Below are positions 1-9,164 of a stretch of 64,000 bases of DNA, one piece after another. A program made the translations under genes and the position numbers. Position 1 is the stretch's first letter. Each line of letters begins with the position of its first letter. The notes under the pieces were generated by a model, which saw nothing but the letters and a program-made list of their open reading frames with translations, was not told the origin of the DNA and did not search any database. Source of the stretch: Lysobacterales bacterium 63-13 (GTDB taxonomy: Bacteria > Pseudomonadota > Gammaproteobacteria > Xanthomonadales > Rhodanobacteraceae); assembly GCA_001899855.1 (NCBI GenBank), contig MKWR01000027.1, positions 124,001 to 188,000 of the forward strand. Direction: 5' to 3'.

Positions 1-765
1 TTCGATCTGGTCGTGCTGCGCTCGTGCTGGGACTACACCGAGCGTTATGTCGAGTTCCTCATCTGGGCCGAGCGAGTCAGCCATCTGACGCGCCTGCTCA
101 ATGACTTCGAGATCGTGCGCTGGAACACCGACAAGCATTACCTGGCCGACCTGGAACGTGCCGGCATCGCCATCGTGCCGAGCCACTTCATCGAACCGGA
201 AGCCGATGTCATGGCCGAGCTGCAGGCTTTTCTTGATGCGCATGGCGGATGCGCCGAACTGGTCGTGAAACCGGCCATCGGTGCCGGCTCGCGCGATACG
301 CAGCGGCACGCACGCCATGACATCGACGCCATCAGCGCCCATGTCGAACGTCTGCTCAGGGCTGGCCGCAGTGTCCTCCTGCAGCCCTATCTCGATCGCG
401 TCGACGACGCCGGCGAAACCGCGCTGATCCATTTCGACGGCGCGTTCAGCCACGCCATCCGCAAGGGCCCGTTGCTGCGCAAGGATGCGGGTCCGACCGC
501 GGAACTGTATGCGCCCGAACAGATCGATGCGCGCGAGCCGGGTGCCGACGAACGCGCGCTCGCCACGAAGGTGCTGGCCGCCCTGCCCTTTGCCGGCATG
601 CCTGCCTATGCGCGTGTCGATCTGATTCGCGCCGCCGATGGCAGTCCGCTGCTGCTGGAACTGGAATTGACCGAGCCGTCGCTGTTCTTTGCCCACGGCC
701 CCGGTTCGGCGCAATGCTTCGCTGCCTCGTTGCTGGCGCATTGTGCGCAGGATGCGCGCGACTGA
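1..765 (+). CDS. ATP-grasp domain protein, 5' partial
   Basis: The reading frame is open from base 1, so the gene starts left of the window; 254 residues are visible. The segment VVKPAIGAGSRDT looks like the ATP-grasp lysine and glycine-rich loop, and LLLELELTEPSLFF near the C-terminus resembles the metal-binding Glu/Asn region. ATP-grasp enzymes join a carboxylate to an amine or thiol through an acyl phosphate. The closest general type is the RimK-like ligase group, but the substrate cannot be read from sequence. It is followed by about 270 bases holding DnaA-box-like sites and the etfB promoter. Family call is fairly sure; function is unknown. Confidence 0.7.
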   Translation, partial: FDLVVLRSCWDYTERYVEFLIWAERVSHLTRLLNDFEIVRWNTDKHYLADLERAGIAIVPSHFIEPEADVMAELQAFLDAHGGCAELVVKPAIGAGSRDTQRHARHDIDAISAHVERLLRAGRSVLLQPYLDRVDDAGETALIHFDGAFSHAIRKGPLLRKDAGPTAELYAPEQIDAREPGADERALATKVLAALPFAGMPAYARVDLIRAADGSPLLLELELTEPSLFFAHGPGSAQCFAASLLAHCAQDARD

Positions 766-856
766 AACAGGCGCCTCACCGCGACAGTGGGCAGGAATTG
801 CCCAATCCGACGCCCGCGCAAGCAACCCTGCGGGTCAGCGCAATTCCATACCGGTC

Positions 857-891
857 TTGTCCACAGGGCTATCCACGTCGCCTGTGGATAA
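857..891. promoter_or_regulatory. Cluster of three DnaA-box-like 9-mers
   Basis: TTGTCCACA (857-865), CTATCCACG (869-877) and TGTGGATAA (883-891, the reverse complement of the consensus TTATCCACA) lie within 35 bases between the ATP-grasp gene and etfB. The last is an exact DnaA box and the others have one and two mismatches. No dnaA or dnaN gene and no AT-rich unwinding region is nearby, so a regulatory or titration role is likelier than an origin. Confidence 0.5.
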
Positions 892-991
892 AGGCTGGCG
901 ACGCCGGCGCCGTGCCTGCACATGATTTCATCGGCAACCGCCGGCACGGACGCAATGCCGCACGCTTTCCTTGCCGATCGGCAGCCTACGT

Positions 992-997
992 TACAAT
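992..997 (+). promoter_or_regulatory. Candidate -10 box of etfBA
   Basis: TACAAT, 38 bases before the etfB start and followed by GCG. A poor -35 (TTGCCG at 971-976) lies 15 bases upstream. The same TACAATGCGCG string precedes prfC. Confidence 0.4.
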
Positions 998-1035
998 GCG
1001 CGGGTCATGTTTCCCTGCTCAGGAATCCCGCAGCG

Positions 1036-1782
1036 ATGAAGATCCTCGTTGGTTACAAGCGTGTCGTCGATTACAACGTGCGCATCCAGGTCAAGCCGGA
1101 TGGCTCCGGTGTGGTCACCGATGGCGTCAAGCTGTCGGCCAACCCTTTCGATGACATTGCCCTTGAAGAAGCCCTGCGCCTGCGCGAGAAAGGCATCGCC
1201 AGCGAAGTAGTCGTGGTCACCATCGGCCCGGCCAATGCCCAGGCGCATATCCGCAACGGCCTGGCCATGGGTGCCAACCGTGCCATCCACGTGGTCACCG
1301 AGGAAGCGATCCAGCCGCTGACCGCCGCGCGCGCGATGCTCAAGCTGATCGAGAAGGAGCAACCCGGGATCGTCATCCTCGGCAAGCAGGCGATCGATGA
1401 TGACTGCAACCAGACCGGGCAGATGCTGGCCGCGCTGTGGGATCGCCCGCAGGCGACCTTTGCCTCGAAGATCGAAATCAGCGGACAGGTTGCCAAGGTC
1501 ACCCGCGAGGTGGATGCCGGCCTGGAAACGATCGAGGTCGATCTGCCGGCGGTGATCACCACCGACCTGCGCCTCAACGAGCCGCGTTTCATCAAGCTGC
1601 CCGACATCATGAAGGCAAAGTCCAAGCCGCTGGAGACACTGCAGTTTGCCGATCTCGCCGTCACCTCGGGCGATCACCTGAAGACGACCCGCTTCGAGCC
1701 GCCGGCCAAGCGCAGCAAGGGCGTCATGGTCAAGGATGCCGCCGAACTGGTCGCCGCGCTCAAGGCCAAGGGCCTGCTCTGA
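1036..1782 (+). CDS. etfB: Electron transfer flavoprotein subunit beta
   Basis: A 248-residue protein starting MKILVGYKRV, the standard EtfB N-terminus. It has the family features LSANPFDDIALEEALRLRE and the ADP/AMP-binding segment VGP/IGPANAQAH, and ends in the DLVAALKAKGLL-type tail. With EtfA it forms the heterodimer that passes electrons from acyl-CoA and other dehydrogenases to ETF-ubiquinone oxidoreductase. The ATG at 1036 is chosen over an upstream in-frame start at 922 because it matches the family N-terminus. etfA follows 47 bases later, and fadE, a likely electron donor, is about 9 kb away. Confidence 0.95.
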   Translation: MKILVGYKRVVDYNVRIQVKPDGSGVVTDGVKLSANPFDDIALEEALRLREKGIASEVVVVTIGPANAQAHIRNGLAMGANRAIHVVTEEAIQPLTAARAMLKLIEKEQPGIVILGKQAIDDDCNQTGQMLAALWDRPQATFASKIEISGQVAKVTREVDAGLETIEVDLPAVITTDLRLNEPRFIKLPDIMKAKSKPLETLQFADLAVTSGDHLKTTRFEPPAKRSKGVMVKDAAELVAALKAKGLL

Positions 1783-1829
1783 TCGAACCGGCGCGCTCGC
1801 GCCTCCACAGGATTCAGCAAGGAAAACCA

Positions 1830-2774
1830 ATGTCGAAGATCCTCGTCATTGCCGAACATCTGGACGGCAAACTCAATTCCAGCACCGCGCGCTGCGTCAG
1901 CGCCGCCCAAGCAGTCAAGCCCGCAGCCATCGACGTGCTCGTGCTCGCCGCCGATGCCGCCGCGATCGCCGCCGATGCGGCAAGGATCGAAGGTGTCAGC
2001 AAGGTGCTCACCCTGAGCCGCGCCGAGAACGCGCACGCACTTGCCGCCATCCTCGCCCCGCAGATCGCCGCCGTCGCCGGCAATGGCTACAGCCATGTGT
2101 TCGCACCCTCGACCACCTTCGGCAAGGACCTGCTGCCGCGCGTCGCCGCCCTGCTCGGCGTCGCCCAGGTTTCCGATGTGATGACGGTCAGCGCGGCGCA
2201 CACCTTCCAGCGTCCGATCTACGCCGGCAACGCCATCATCACGGTCGAGGCACCGGCATCGAGCGTGGTCGTGGCGACAATCCGCACCGCCTCCTGGCCG
2301 GCCGCCGCCAGCACTTCGGCGAGCGCGCCGATCGAAGCGGCGGGCGCCGATGTCAGCCTGCCCACGCATACACGCTTCGTCGAACTCGCCCAAGGCAAGA
2401 GCGATCGCCCCGACCTGCAAGGCGCGAGCAAGGTCATCTCCGGCGGCCGCGCACTGGGCTCGGCGGAGAACTTCGCGATCATCTACAAGCTCGCCGACAA
2501 GATCGGCGCGGCGGTGGGTGCATCGCGCGCCGCCGTCGATGCGGGTTATGTGCCGAGCGACCTGCAGGTCGGCCAGACCGGCAAGATCATTGCCCCGGAA
2601 CTGTATGTCGCCATCGGCATCTCCGGCGCCATCCAGCACCTCACCGGCATCAAGGACGCCGGCACCATCGTCGCCATCAACAAGGATGCCGAAGCGCCCA
2701 TCTTCGAGATTGCCGACTACGGCCTCGTCGGCGACCTGTTCAAGATCGTGCCGGAGCTCGAAGCGGCGTTGTAA
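1830..2774 (+). CDS. etfA: Electron transfer flavoprotein subunit alpha
   Basis: A 314-residue protein starting [15 protein letters not shown]. The C-terminal FAD-binding domain is clear: [42 protein letters not shown] and [17 protein letters not shown]. It binds the redox-active FAD and partners EtfB. The start is the ATG at 1830, after a purine-rich AAGGAAAA stretch 47 bases downstream of etfB, so the two genes form one operon. A long hairpin follows the stop. Confidence 0.96.
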   Translation: MSKILVIAEHLDGKLNSSTARCVSAAQAVKPAAIDVLVLAADAAAIAADAARIEGVSKVLTLSRAENAHALAAILAPQIAAVAGNGYSHVFAPSTTFGKDLLPRVAALLGVAQVSDVMTVSAAHTFQRPIYAGNAIITVEAPASSVVVATIRTASWPAAASTSASAPIEAAGADVSLPTHTRFVELAQGKSDRPDLQGASKVISGGRALGSAENFAIIYKLADKIGAAVGASRAAVDAGYVPSDLQVGQTGKIIAPELYVAIGISGAIQHLTGIKDAGTIVAINKDAEAPIFEIADYGLVGDLFKIVPELEAAL

Positions 2775-2783
2775 CGCGCAAGG

Positions 2784-2847
2784 CCGTCGCGTGTGCATTG
2801 CCACGCGACGGATGCCGGGCATCGCAGCAGGAGCCGTTGCGGCTCCT
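2784..2847. terminator. Two hairpins between converging etfA and M48 genes
   Basis: The first hairpin has a perfect 10-bp stem (CCGTCGCGTG at 2784-2793 with CACGCGACGG at 2802-2811). The second has a 7-bp stem (AGGAGCC at 2829-2835 with GGCTCCT at 2841-2847). Neither has an immediate T-run on the plus strand, but the position between convergent genes suggests transcription stops from both sides. Confidence 0.5.
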
Positions 2848-2855
2848 CGTTGCGA

Positions 2856-4103
2856 TCAGAAACCCTTTTTCCCTTCGACGGCTGATTTGTCGCAGGCACC
2901 GGAATCGGCGCCTGCAGCAGCCTCGTCATGCCCTGCGCTTTCCCCGGCATCGGTGCAATCCGCATCGTCGCAATCGCCGACTTCCGAGTCCTCGTCCTCA
3001 TCGGCACAGATGCCTTCGTCCGCGCAGGCATCGTAGCCTGGCGTTTCGCGGATCAGTTCGGGATGAGCGGCGATGAACGTTTCGCCTTCGGCTTCCGCGG
3101 CGGCGATGCGGGCGAAGCTGCTTGGATGGCTGGAAAGGTAGGCGATGCCTTCATCCTCATCACTGTCGTGGTGGAAGTCATCGAGCTTGCGCATGGCGGC
3201 GGCAAACCATGCGGGTGAGGTGCCGTGGGCGGCCAGCGTGGCGAAGGCAAAGGCGTCGGCCTCTTCCTCGAAGCCGCGCGAGTAGTGGTTTTGCAGGAGG
3301 AAGGCCGGCACGCCGACGACGATGGCGCTGGCCGAGCTGACATCGCCGGTGAACAACGCGGCAATGACCAGCACGAACGAACTGCGCAGGGTCTGGCGCA
3401 AGGCATGCCGGTGCTGCTGGTGGCCAAGCTCGTGGGCGACCACGGCATCGAATTCGCGGTCATTATCGAACAAGCCGGTCAACTGGTCGGTGACCACGAT
3501 GGTGCCGCCCGGGATGGCCAGCGCATTCGGGCCGATCGATGCAGCATCGCGAAACACCAGCTGGTAGTCGCGCGCGTCCGGCATGTCCGCGCGCAACATG
3601 TCGAAACGTGCGGACAATTCATCCTGGCGCGCCTGGCTGACTCCGCTCGGTGCGAATCCGAAGTATTCATCGAGCTGGCCGAGAACTTCGCTGCCCAGCT
3701 TTTCCTCGATGCCAGGCGGAACCCGCGTGGCTATGCGGTCGGCAAGCCACGGCACGCCCCAGGCAAACGTGGCAATGCCGACGACAAGGCAGAGGACGAT
3801 CGACGCGGCAACGGCATGGGCATGGCGTTCAAGGCGATCGACCATGCGCTGCAAGCGGTCCTCCTGCGGAAACCACTGGTCGAGCAGGGGATGATCGCTG
3901 GCGAGGATGCGCGCGCCATCGCTGAACTCGATCGTGCGCGTGATGCGCGCCAGCCGCGGCGATATGCGCAGGCTGGATGCCACGGCGCTGCGGTCGATGC
4001 CATCGCCAAGAACGCGAATCGTATGGACATCTAGGCGCTGCACCTCGACCTCATGCAGGCGACTGCTCTGGCCATCGAAATAGTGCGCCTTGAATGCGTT
4101 CAC
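2856..4103 (-). CDS. M48 family membrane metallopeptidase
   Basis: A 415-residue protein. It has an N-terminal domain, a hydrophobic segment near residues 97-118, then an M48 catalytic domain with zinc motif HELGH (224-228) and the downstream glutamate motif EEEADAFAFA (about 279-288). The C-terminal 40 residues are rich in Asp, Glu, Cys and Ala and look disordered. The start overlaps the stop of the upstream DUF898 gene by four bases (ATGA), so the two are translationally coupled. Substrate unknown; membrane-linked protein quality control is plausible. Confidence 0.85.
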   Translation of the reverse strand: MNAFKAHYFDGQSSRLHEVEVQRLDVHTIRVLGDGIDRSAVASSLRISPRLARITRTIEFSDGARILASDHPLLDQWFPQEDRLQRMVDRLERHAHAVAASIVLCLVVGIATFAWGVPWLADRIATRVPPGIEEKLGSEVLGQLDEYFGFAPSGVSQARQDELSARFDMLRADMPDARDYQLVFRDAASIGPNALAIPGGTIVVTDQLTGLFDNDREFDAVVAHELGHQQHRHALRQTLRSSFVLVIAALFTGDVSSASAIVVGVPAFLLQNHYSRGFEEEADAFAFATLAAHGTSPAWFAAAMRKLDDFHHDSDEDEGIAYLSSHPSSFARIAAAEAEGETFIAAHPELIRETPGYDACADEGICADEDEDSEVGDCDDADCTDAGESAGHDEAAAGADSGACDKSAVEGKKGF

Positions 4104-5218
4104 AGGCCGATGTCGATGTCGAACAGACCATCCACCTCCGCGGCCGTGGCATCGACGCCGGTAGCTCGCTCGGCGAGCATGTCGTTGAAATCATCCGCCG
4201 CCAGCAGGCACAGGCAGTCGGCGCGGTATTGCGCAAGGCGGATCTTTGCCCACGGAATCAGCAAGCCGGCGCTGCCGAGGATGGCGATCGTGTTGCTCGC
4301 GTAGATCCACAGCAGTTGCCTGCCCTTGAGGGTCGAACGCAAGCGCCGGCCACCGATGTCGATGTGGTTGTAGATCAGGTTGGCGATGGCGGCGGCGAGG
4401 AAGGCAAGCACGACGAAATAACCCAGGTACATGAATGCGGTCATGCCGAAGACCAGCAAGCCGGCCGGACCCTCGCCGCTTCGCACGCTGCCACTGGCCA
4501 TGATCACGCCGAACATGAGCATGCTGAAAACGAACATCCATGCGGAAAGCACGCCCCAGGCGATCAGGTACGGCGGATAGAACTGGCCCGGGCTGAGCAG
4601 GAACTTGAACCAGCTGCCGCCGAAACGGTGGTTCTCGACGATGAAGGCTTTCTGCTTGCCCTTGACCCACGGATAGAGCAGGCCGAGGCTCAGGATCAGC
4701 GGCAGGCCGAGGACGAGGAAGCGGATATAGGCCTCGCCGTAATCGGGAATGAATCGGAAATTGAGACCGCGCCAGGACGAGTAACGCGCACGGAACGCGG
4801 CGCCGCGCACGATCAGCCACGGCGTCAGCACGGCGATCAGCAGGGCCAGGCCCAGCTGCATGAAAAGGCTGTATTGCCCGGCCACGATGTAGGCCGAAAA
4901 GAGGCTTACGGCAATGATGCGGCCCTTGAGGATGGGCAATGGTTTCGCCGTGTACTCGAAAGGCACGCCGGCAAGGCGCGTGCTGCCGTAGAAATAGCGT
5001 TCGCTGCGCACCTTGGCCCAGGCCGAGAAGATGCCAAGGCTCAGCAGGGTCAGCGCCAGGTTGACGATCCAGATGCGGAAATATTCGTCGGCGCGGCCAT
5101 CGAAAACGAAGCGGTGCTCGAACACCGACGGCACGCTCGGCAGCCCTGGTCCCGCGGGAACCGGCGGCTCAGGCAATGCCGGCGGCAGCGGCGGCACCGC
5201 GTCAAGTTGTTCTTCCAT
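4100..5218 (-). CDS. DUF898 (YjgN-like) multi-pass membrane protein
   Basis: A 372-residue protein. After a proline-rich N-terminus (about 35 residues) it has the DUF898 pattern: F.FDGRADEYFRIWIVNLALTLL, then a repeated WAKVR.ERYFYG-type element and several hydrophobic helices, including the second copy near PWVKGKQKAFIVENHRFGG. The molecular function of the family is not established. It overlaps the M48 protease gene by four bases, so the pair probably act together at the inner membrane. Confidence 0.85.
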   Translation of the reverse strand: MEEQLDAVPPLPPALPEPPVPAGPGLPSVPSVFEHRFVFDGRADEYFRIWIVNLALTLLSLGIFSAWAKVRSERYFYGSTRLAGVPFEYTAKPLPILKGRIIAVSLFSAYIVAGQYSLFMQLGLALLIAVLTPWLIVRGAAFRARYSSWRGLNFRFIPDYGEAYIRFLVLGLPLILSLGLLYPWVKGKQKAFIVENHRFGGSWFKFLLSPGQFYPPYLIAWGVLSAWMFVFSMLMFGVIMASGSVRSGEGPAGLLVFGMTAFMYLGYFVVLAFLAAAIANLIYNHIDIGGRRLRSTLKGRQLLWIYASNTIAILGSAGLLIPWAKIRLAQYRADCLCLLAADDFNDMLAERATGVDATAAEVDGLFDIDIGL

Positions 5219-5303
5219 GCGGATCCCCGTGCGGCCCCAGTGCCCGCGCGTACAAAGTGTACTCGAATCCGTTCCGCGCGAGGGCGAAAAGGCGCGAACG
5301 GAT

Positions 5304-6899
5304 TCACGCCGTGCCGAGAATCAGCTCCGCGGCACGCTCGGCAATCATGATGGTCGGCGCATTCGTGTTGCCGGTCGGCACATCGGGCATCACCGATGCA
5401 TCGACCACGCGCAGGCCGCTGAAGCCATGCACGCGCAGCTCGCTGTCGACGACGGCATCGTTGTCCGTGCCCATGCGGCAGGTGCCGACCGGGTGATAGA
5501 CGGTTTCCGCCTTGCGCCGGATGAAGGCCTCGATGGCGCGATCATCATTGATGTCGGCTGCCGGGAAGATCTCCGCGCCGCGATAGCGATCGAATGGCGC
5601 CTGGGCAAGTATCGTGTGCGACACGCGTGCGGCCTCCATCATCATCTGCAGGTCGTGGCCCTCGGCATCACTGAGGTAATTGGCGTGGATCGCAATCTGC
5701 TGCTGCGGATCGGTCGACTTGAGGCGCAGCGTTCCGCGCGATTGCGGATGCAGCAGGCAGGCATGCAGGGTGTAGCCGTGGCCTTCGAGGCGGTGGCGAC
5801 CATGATCGTCAAGCAGGGCCGGCACGAAATGGAACTGCAGGTCGCAGCGCTCATCCCGGGCATGCCGCGAGCGCAGGAAGCCGCCGCTCTCGGCAATGTT
5901 CGAGGTGCCGATGCCGCTGCGCTTGAAGAAGAATTCCAGGCCCACCGCGATCTCGTTGACCTTGTCGTAGGTGATCGCCTCGGTGCACTGCGTCAGCGAG
6001 CAGATATCCAGGTGATCCTGCAGGTTGCTGCCGACGCCCGGCAATTCCTGGCGCACGCCAATCCCGTGTTCGCGCAAATGCGCCGCCGGACCAATGCCGG
6101 AGAGCATCAGCAGTTGCGGCGAATTGAGCGCACCGCCGGCAAGGATGACCTCGCCGGCCTCGGCGCGCTTGAGGCGGCCATGGTGGCGGTAATCGACACC
6201 GATCGCGCGCGCGCCGGAAAAGAGCACATGCTGGACTTGCGCATGGGTGCGGATTTCCAGATTCGATCGACGACGCGCCTCGCGCAGGAACGAGGCAGCC
6301 GTCGAGCAGCGCGCACCGTTTTTCTGGGTGACCTGGTAGAAGCCGAATCCGGCCTGTTCGGTACCGTTGAAATCCGCATTGGCGGGATGGCCCGCCGCGC
6401 GCGCCGCATCGAGGAACACCTGCGACAGCGGGTTGCGGTATTTCAGGTCGGAGACGCCAAGCGGCCCCTCGGCGCCATGCAGCGCACTGGCACCGCGCGA
6501 GTTGCTTTCCGAACGCCTGAAGTAGTCGCGGACGTTGTCCCAGCCCCAGCGCGGATCGGCGGTCGCGCGCGCCCACTCGTCGTAGTCTTCACGCACGCCG
6601 CGGATGTAGCACATGGCATTGATCGAACTGGAACCGCCAAGCACCTTGCCGCGAGGCCACCACAACCGGCGTCCGTCGAGATTCGGTTCCGGCTCGGTGT
6701 GGTAGTCCCAGTTGTGGCGGGGATTCTCGGCCAGCTTGCCGAGACCGGCCGGCATGTGGATGTAGGGATGCCAATCGCGGCCACCGGCTTCGAGCAGAAG
6801 CACGCGATTGGCCGGATTGGCGCTGAGCCGGTCAGCCAGCACGCAGCCGGCGGAACCGGCACCGACAATCACGTAGTCGTAGGTCATTGCTTGCAGCAT
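5304..6899 (-). CDS. GMC family FAD oxidoreductase (choline dehydrogenase-like)
   Basis: A 531-residue protein. It has the N-terminal dinucleotide-binding motif YVIVGAGSAGCVLADRL, the GMC signature GKVLGGSSSINAMCYIRG, and the C-terminal motif TVYHPVGTCRMG with its catalytic His, followed by GNTNAPTIMIAERAA. GMC enzymes oxidise alcohols with FAD. It resembles BetA/AlkJ-type alcohol dehydrogenases, but no betaine genes are nearby, so the substrate stays open. An alternative start is the ATG at 6887 (MTYDYVIVGAG), which gives the usual short N-terminus and may be the true one. Confidence 0.9.
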   Translation of the reverse strand: MLQAMTYDYVIVGAGSAGCVLADRLSANPANRVLLLEAGGRDWHPYIHMPAGLGKLAENPRHNWDYHTEPEPNLDGRRLWWPRGKVLGGSSSINAMCYIRGVREDYDEWARATADPRWGWDNVRDYFRRSESNSRGASALHGAEGPLGVSDLKYRNPLSQVFLDAARAAGHPANADFNGTEQAGFGFYQVTQKNGARCSTAASFLREARRRSNLEIRTHAQVQHVLFSGARAIGVDYRHHGRLKRAEAGEVILAGGALNSPQLLMLSGIGPAAHLREHGIGVRQELPGVGSNLQDHLDICSLTQCTEAITYDKVNEIAVGLEFFFKRSGIGTSNIAESGGFLRSRHARDERCDLQFHFVPALLDDHGRHRLEGHGYTLHACLLHPQSRGTLRLKSTDPQQQIAIHANYLSDAEGHDLQMMMEAARVSHTILAQAPFDRYRGAEIFPAADINDDRAIEAFIRRKAETVYHPVGTCRMGTDNDAVVDSELRVHGFSGLRVVDASVMPDVPTGNTNAPTIMIAERAAELILGTA

Positions 6900-6959
6900 T
6901 GGCGGGATATTGTCCTGACCCTAAACGGCAGCAATAGAGCAGATGCTCCATACGCCGCG

Positions 6960-7760
6960 TCAGGCGATGATCGATACCGGATCACCGATGCGGATCTTGC
7001 CTTGGCCACGCGGAATGAGGTTCTGGCCGAAGGTCACGCCTTTCGCGCCACGCCGATAGGAAACCAGGGTGCGCAGCGGCTCGCCAGTCGGATCGAACGT
7101 GCCGGTTGCCGGATCCACCGTGGTCAGCACGCAACGCACGCACGGCTTGACCACATCGAAGGCGACCTCGCCAATGCGGATCGCCTGCCAGCCATCTTCG
7201 GCATGTGCGGCGGTGTTGGCGACAACGACACTCGGACGAAAGCGCAACATCGGCAAAGGTGACGCGAGTCGACCATTGAGATCGTCGAGCGCTGCCTGCG
7301 AGATCAGCAGCAATGGAAAGCCATCGGCGAAACTGACCTCGTCGCCTGGTTTGGCGTAGGCCGCGTCGATCGGCCGCACGCATGCCTCCGCCATGAACAC
7401 GAAGCGCGCCGGAAATCCGAGATAGCTGCTGATCCAGGCATCGGCGTCGTCCCGCGCCGGCATGCCGGCAACGACATCGGCCCACACCGTCACCGTCGCT
7501 GCCGTTTTGTCCGCCGCGGCCAGCAAGTGCAGGCGCGGCATGCCGGGTGCATCGAGCAGCAGGGAATCGCCGGCGAACACGGCGCGGACCAGCAGCAGCC
7601 GCGGCTGCTTGCGTGCGCTGATGAAGGTCCCCTCGGCATCGACAATCATCCAGCGCCGATCGCCACGCAGGCCGCGGCTTTCGACGACGGCGTGATCGAC
7701 CATCAATGGCGCGCAGGATTTGACCGGGAAGATGTTGATATGGACAAGCGTCGGCTGCAT
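6960..7760 (-). CDS. MOSC domain protein (YcbX-like)
   Basis: A 266-residue protein. It has the MOSC N-terminal beta-barrel (IFPVKSCAPLMVDHAVVESRGLRGDRRWMIVD) followed by a MOSC domain with the conserved cysteine in RCVLTTVDPATG, expected to hold the molybdenum cofactor. Relatives such as YcbX and mARC reduce N-hydroxylated compounds, usually with a ferredoxin-like partner; no ferredoxin domain is present here. It is divergent from the transporter gene at 7836, with about 75 bases between them. Confidence 0.85.
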   Translation of the reverse strand: MQPTLVHINIFPVKSCAPLMVDHAVVESRGLRGDRRWMIVDAEGTFISARKQPRLLLVRAVFAGDSLLLDAPGMPRLHLLAAADKTAATVTVWADVVAGMPARDDADAWISSYLGFPARFVFMAEACVRPIDAAYAKPGDEVSFADGFPLLLISQAALDDLNGRLASPLPMLRFRPSVVVANTAAHAEDGWQAIRIGEVAFDVVKPCVRCVLTTVDPATGTFDPTGEPLRTLVSYRRGAKGVTFGQNLIPRGQGKIRIGDPVSIIA

Positions 7761-7835
7761 GGCTGCATTATGCCGCTGACTTGTCCCGGCTGTTCCGCGT
7801 GCTAGTCTGCTGCGCCTTGCCGACGGATCGAAGCC

Positions 7836-9134
7836 GTGCCCAAACGTCCCGCCATCCAGTCACATGAATGGTTTGTCGTCAGCATCGCGTTTGCCTATTT
7901 CTTCTGCGTGCTGGCCGCGTATTACGTGATCCGGCCGGTGCGCGACCAGCTTTCCGCGGCGGTCGGCTCGACGGCACTGCCGATTTTCTACGCGGCGACC
8001 TTTGTCGTGACCCTGGCGCTGGCACCGGTGTTCGGTGCCCTGGTCGCGCGCTTTCCACGACGCAAGTTCGTGCCGGCGGTGTATCTGTTTTTCCTGCTCG
8101 GCATGCTCGCCTTCATTCCCCTGTTCCAGATGCAGGAGGCGATCGGTGCGCGCCTGCTTGGTTCGATCTTCTTTGTCTGGGTAAGCGTCTTCAACCTTTT
8201 CGTGGTCGCCGTGTTCTGGAGTTTCATGGCCGATCTGCTCGATGCCGAACAGGCGCATCGCCTGTTTCCGGTGATCGCGCTTGGCGGCACCCTCGGCGCG
8301 ATTGCCGGCCCGGCCCTGACCCGCTCGCTGAACACGATCATTGGCGTGTCCGGCCTGCTGGTCGTGTCATCGCTGCTGCTCGGTTTCGCCATCGCCTGTA
8401 TCTTCGCCTTGTCGGCGTGGTCGCGTCGGCACCCGATTGCTGGCGACGAGCACCGCGACACGCGCGTGATTGGCGGCAGTTTCATCGCCGGTGCAATCGA
8501 GACGCTGAAATCACCGCTGATGCGCCGACTGGCCCTGCTCATGCTGCTTGGGGATGCGGTCGGCACGGTGATCTATGCCTTGCTCGCCGATTACAGCGGC
8601 GCGACTTACGCGACGCGCGAGGCGCGCATCAATTTTTCGGCCAATATCGATTTCTATGCCAACCTGCTGCAGGTCTTCCTGCAGCTCGGCCTGACCCGCA
8701 CCCTGCTCGTGCGCTACGGCCCTGCCCCGCCGCTGGCTCTGGATGGCGCGATCAAGGCGCTGATGCTGGCCGGCCTGACGATCTTCAGCGGTGCGTGGAT
8801 TGCCGTCGTCGCCGTGGTCACCCGGGCCAGTGCCTACGGCGTGTTCAAGCCGGCCATCGATGCGGCGTACACGCGCGTCGATGCGGAAACCCGTTACAAG
8901 ACCAAGAACTTCATCGATACCTCGGTCTGGCGCTTTGGTGATCTCGTCGTCACCAGCAGTTTCAACCTGCTGCGCGGACTTGGCACCAGCGTGCCCGGCT
9001 TTGCCGTGTTGGCGATGCTGGCCGCGGGCTGTTCGGGCTGGGTGGGCTGGCGCGCGGCGCACATGCTTCCGCACGACATGGCCGCCAAGCCCGGCGAGCC
9101 GGTTGCCGGCGCGGCACCGGAACGCCCTGTCTGA
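7836..9134 (+). CDS. Multi-pass membrane transporter, Npt/TLC or MFS-type
   Basis: A 432-residue protein with about 12 hydrophobic segments. The N-terminal motif AYYVIRPVRDQL resembles the signature of the bacterial relatives of nucleotide (NTP/NDP) exchangers; the general fold is MFS-like. The start is a GTG with only a weak ribosome-binding site. It lies 30 bases upstream of fghA and probably shares its mRNA. The transported substrate is unknown; ADP/ATP exchange should not be assumed, since free-living bacteria carry homologues of unclear role. Confidence 0.6.
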   Translation: MPKRPAIQSHEWFVVSIAFAYFFCVLAAYYVIRPVRDQLSAAVGSTALPIFYAATFVVTLALAPVFGALVARFPRRKFVPAVYLFFLLGMLAFIPLFQMQEAIGARLLGSIFFVWVSVFNLFVVAVFWSFMADLLDAEQAHRLFPVIALGGTLGAIAGPALTRSLNTIIGVSGLLVVSSLLLGFAIACIFALSAWSRRHPIAGDEHRDTRVIGGSFIAGAIETLKSPLMRRLALLMLLGDAVGTVIYALLADYSGATYATREARINFSANIDFYANLLQVFLQLGLTRTLLVRYGPAPPLALDGAIKALMLAGLTIFSGAWIAVVAVVTRASAYGVFKPAIDAAYTRVDAETRYKTKNFIDTSVWRFGDLVVTSSFNLLRGLGTSVPGFAVLAMLAAGCSGWVGWRAAHMLPHDMAAKPGEPVAGAAPERPV

Positions 9135-9164
9135 GCATTCGCCCTTCCCTCACCAGGAGCCAGC

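Noticed and set aside
857-891. Chromosome origin
   Set aside because: The DnaA-box-like cluster lacks an AT-rich unwinding region and neighbouring dnaA, dnaN or gyrB genes.
5013-7262. Long open frame on the plus strand opposite the GMC oxidoreductase
   Set aside because: It is a GC-rich antisense frame without family motifs; the opposite strand codes a complete GMC protein with all signatures.
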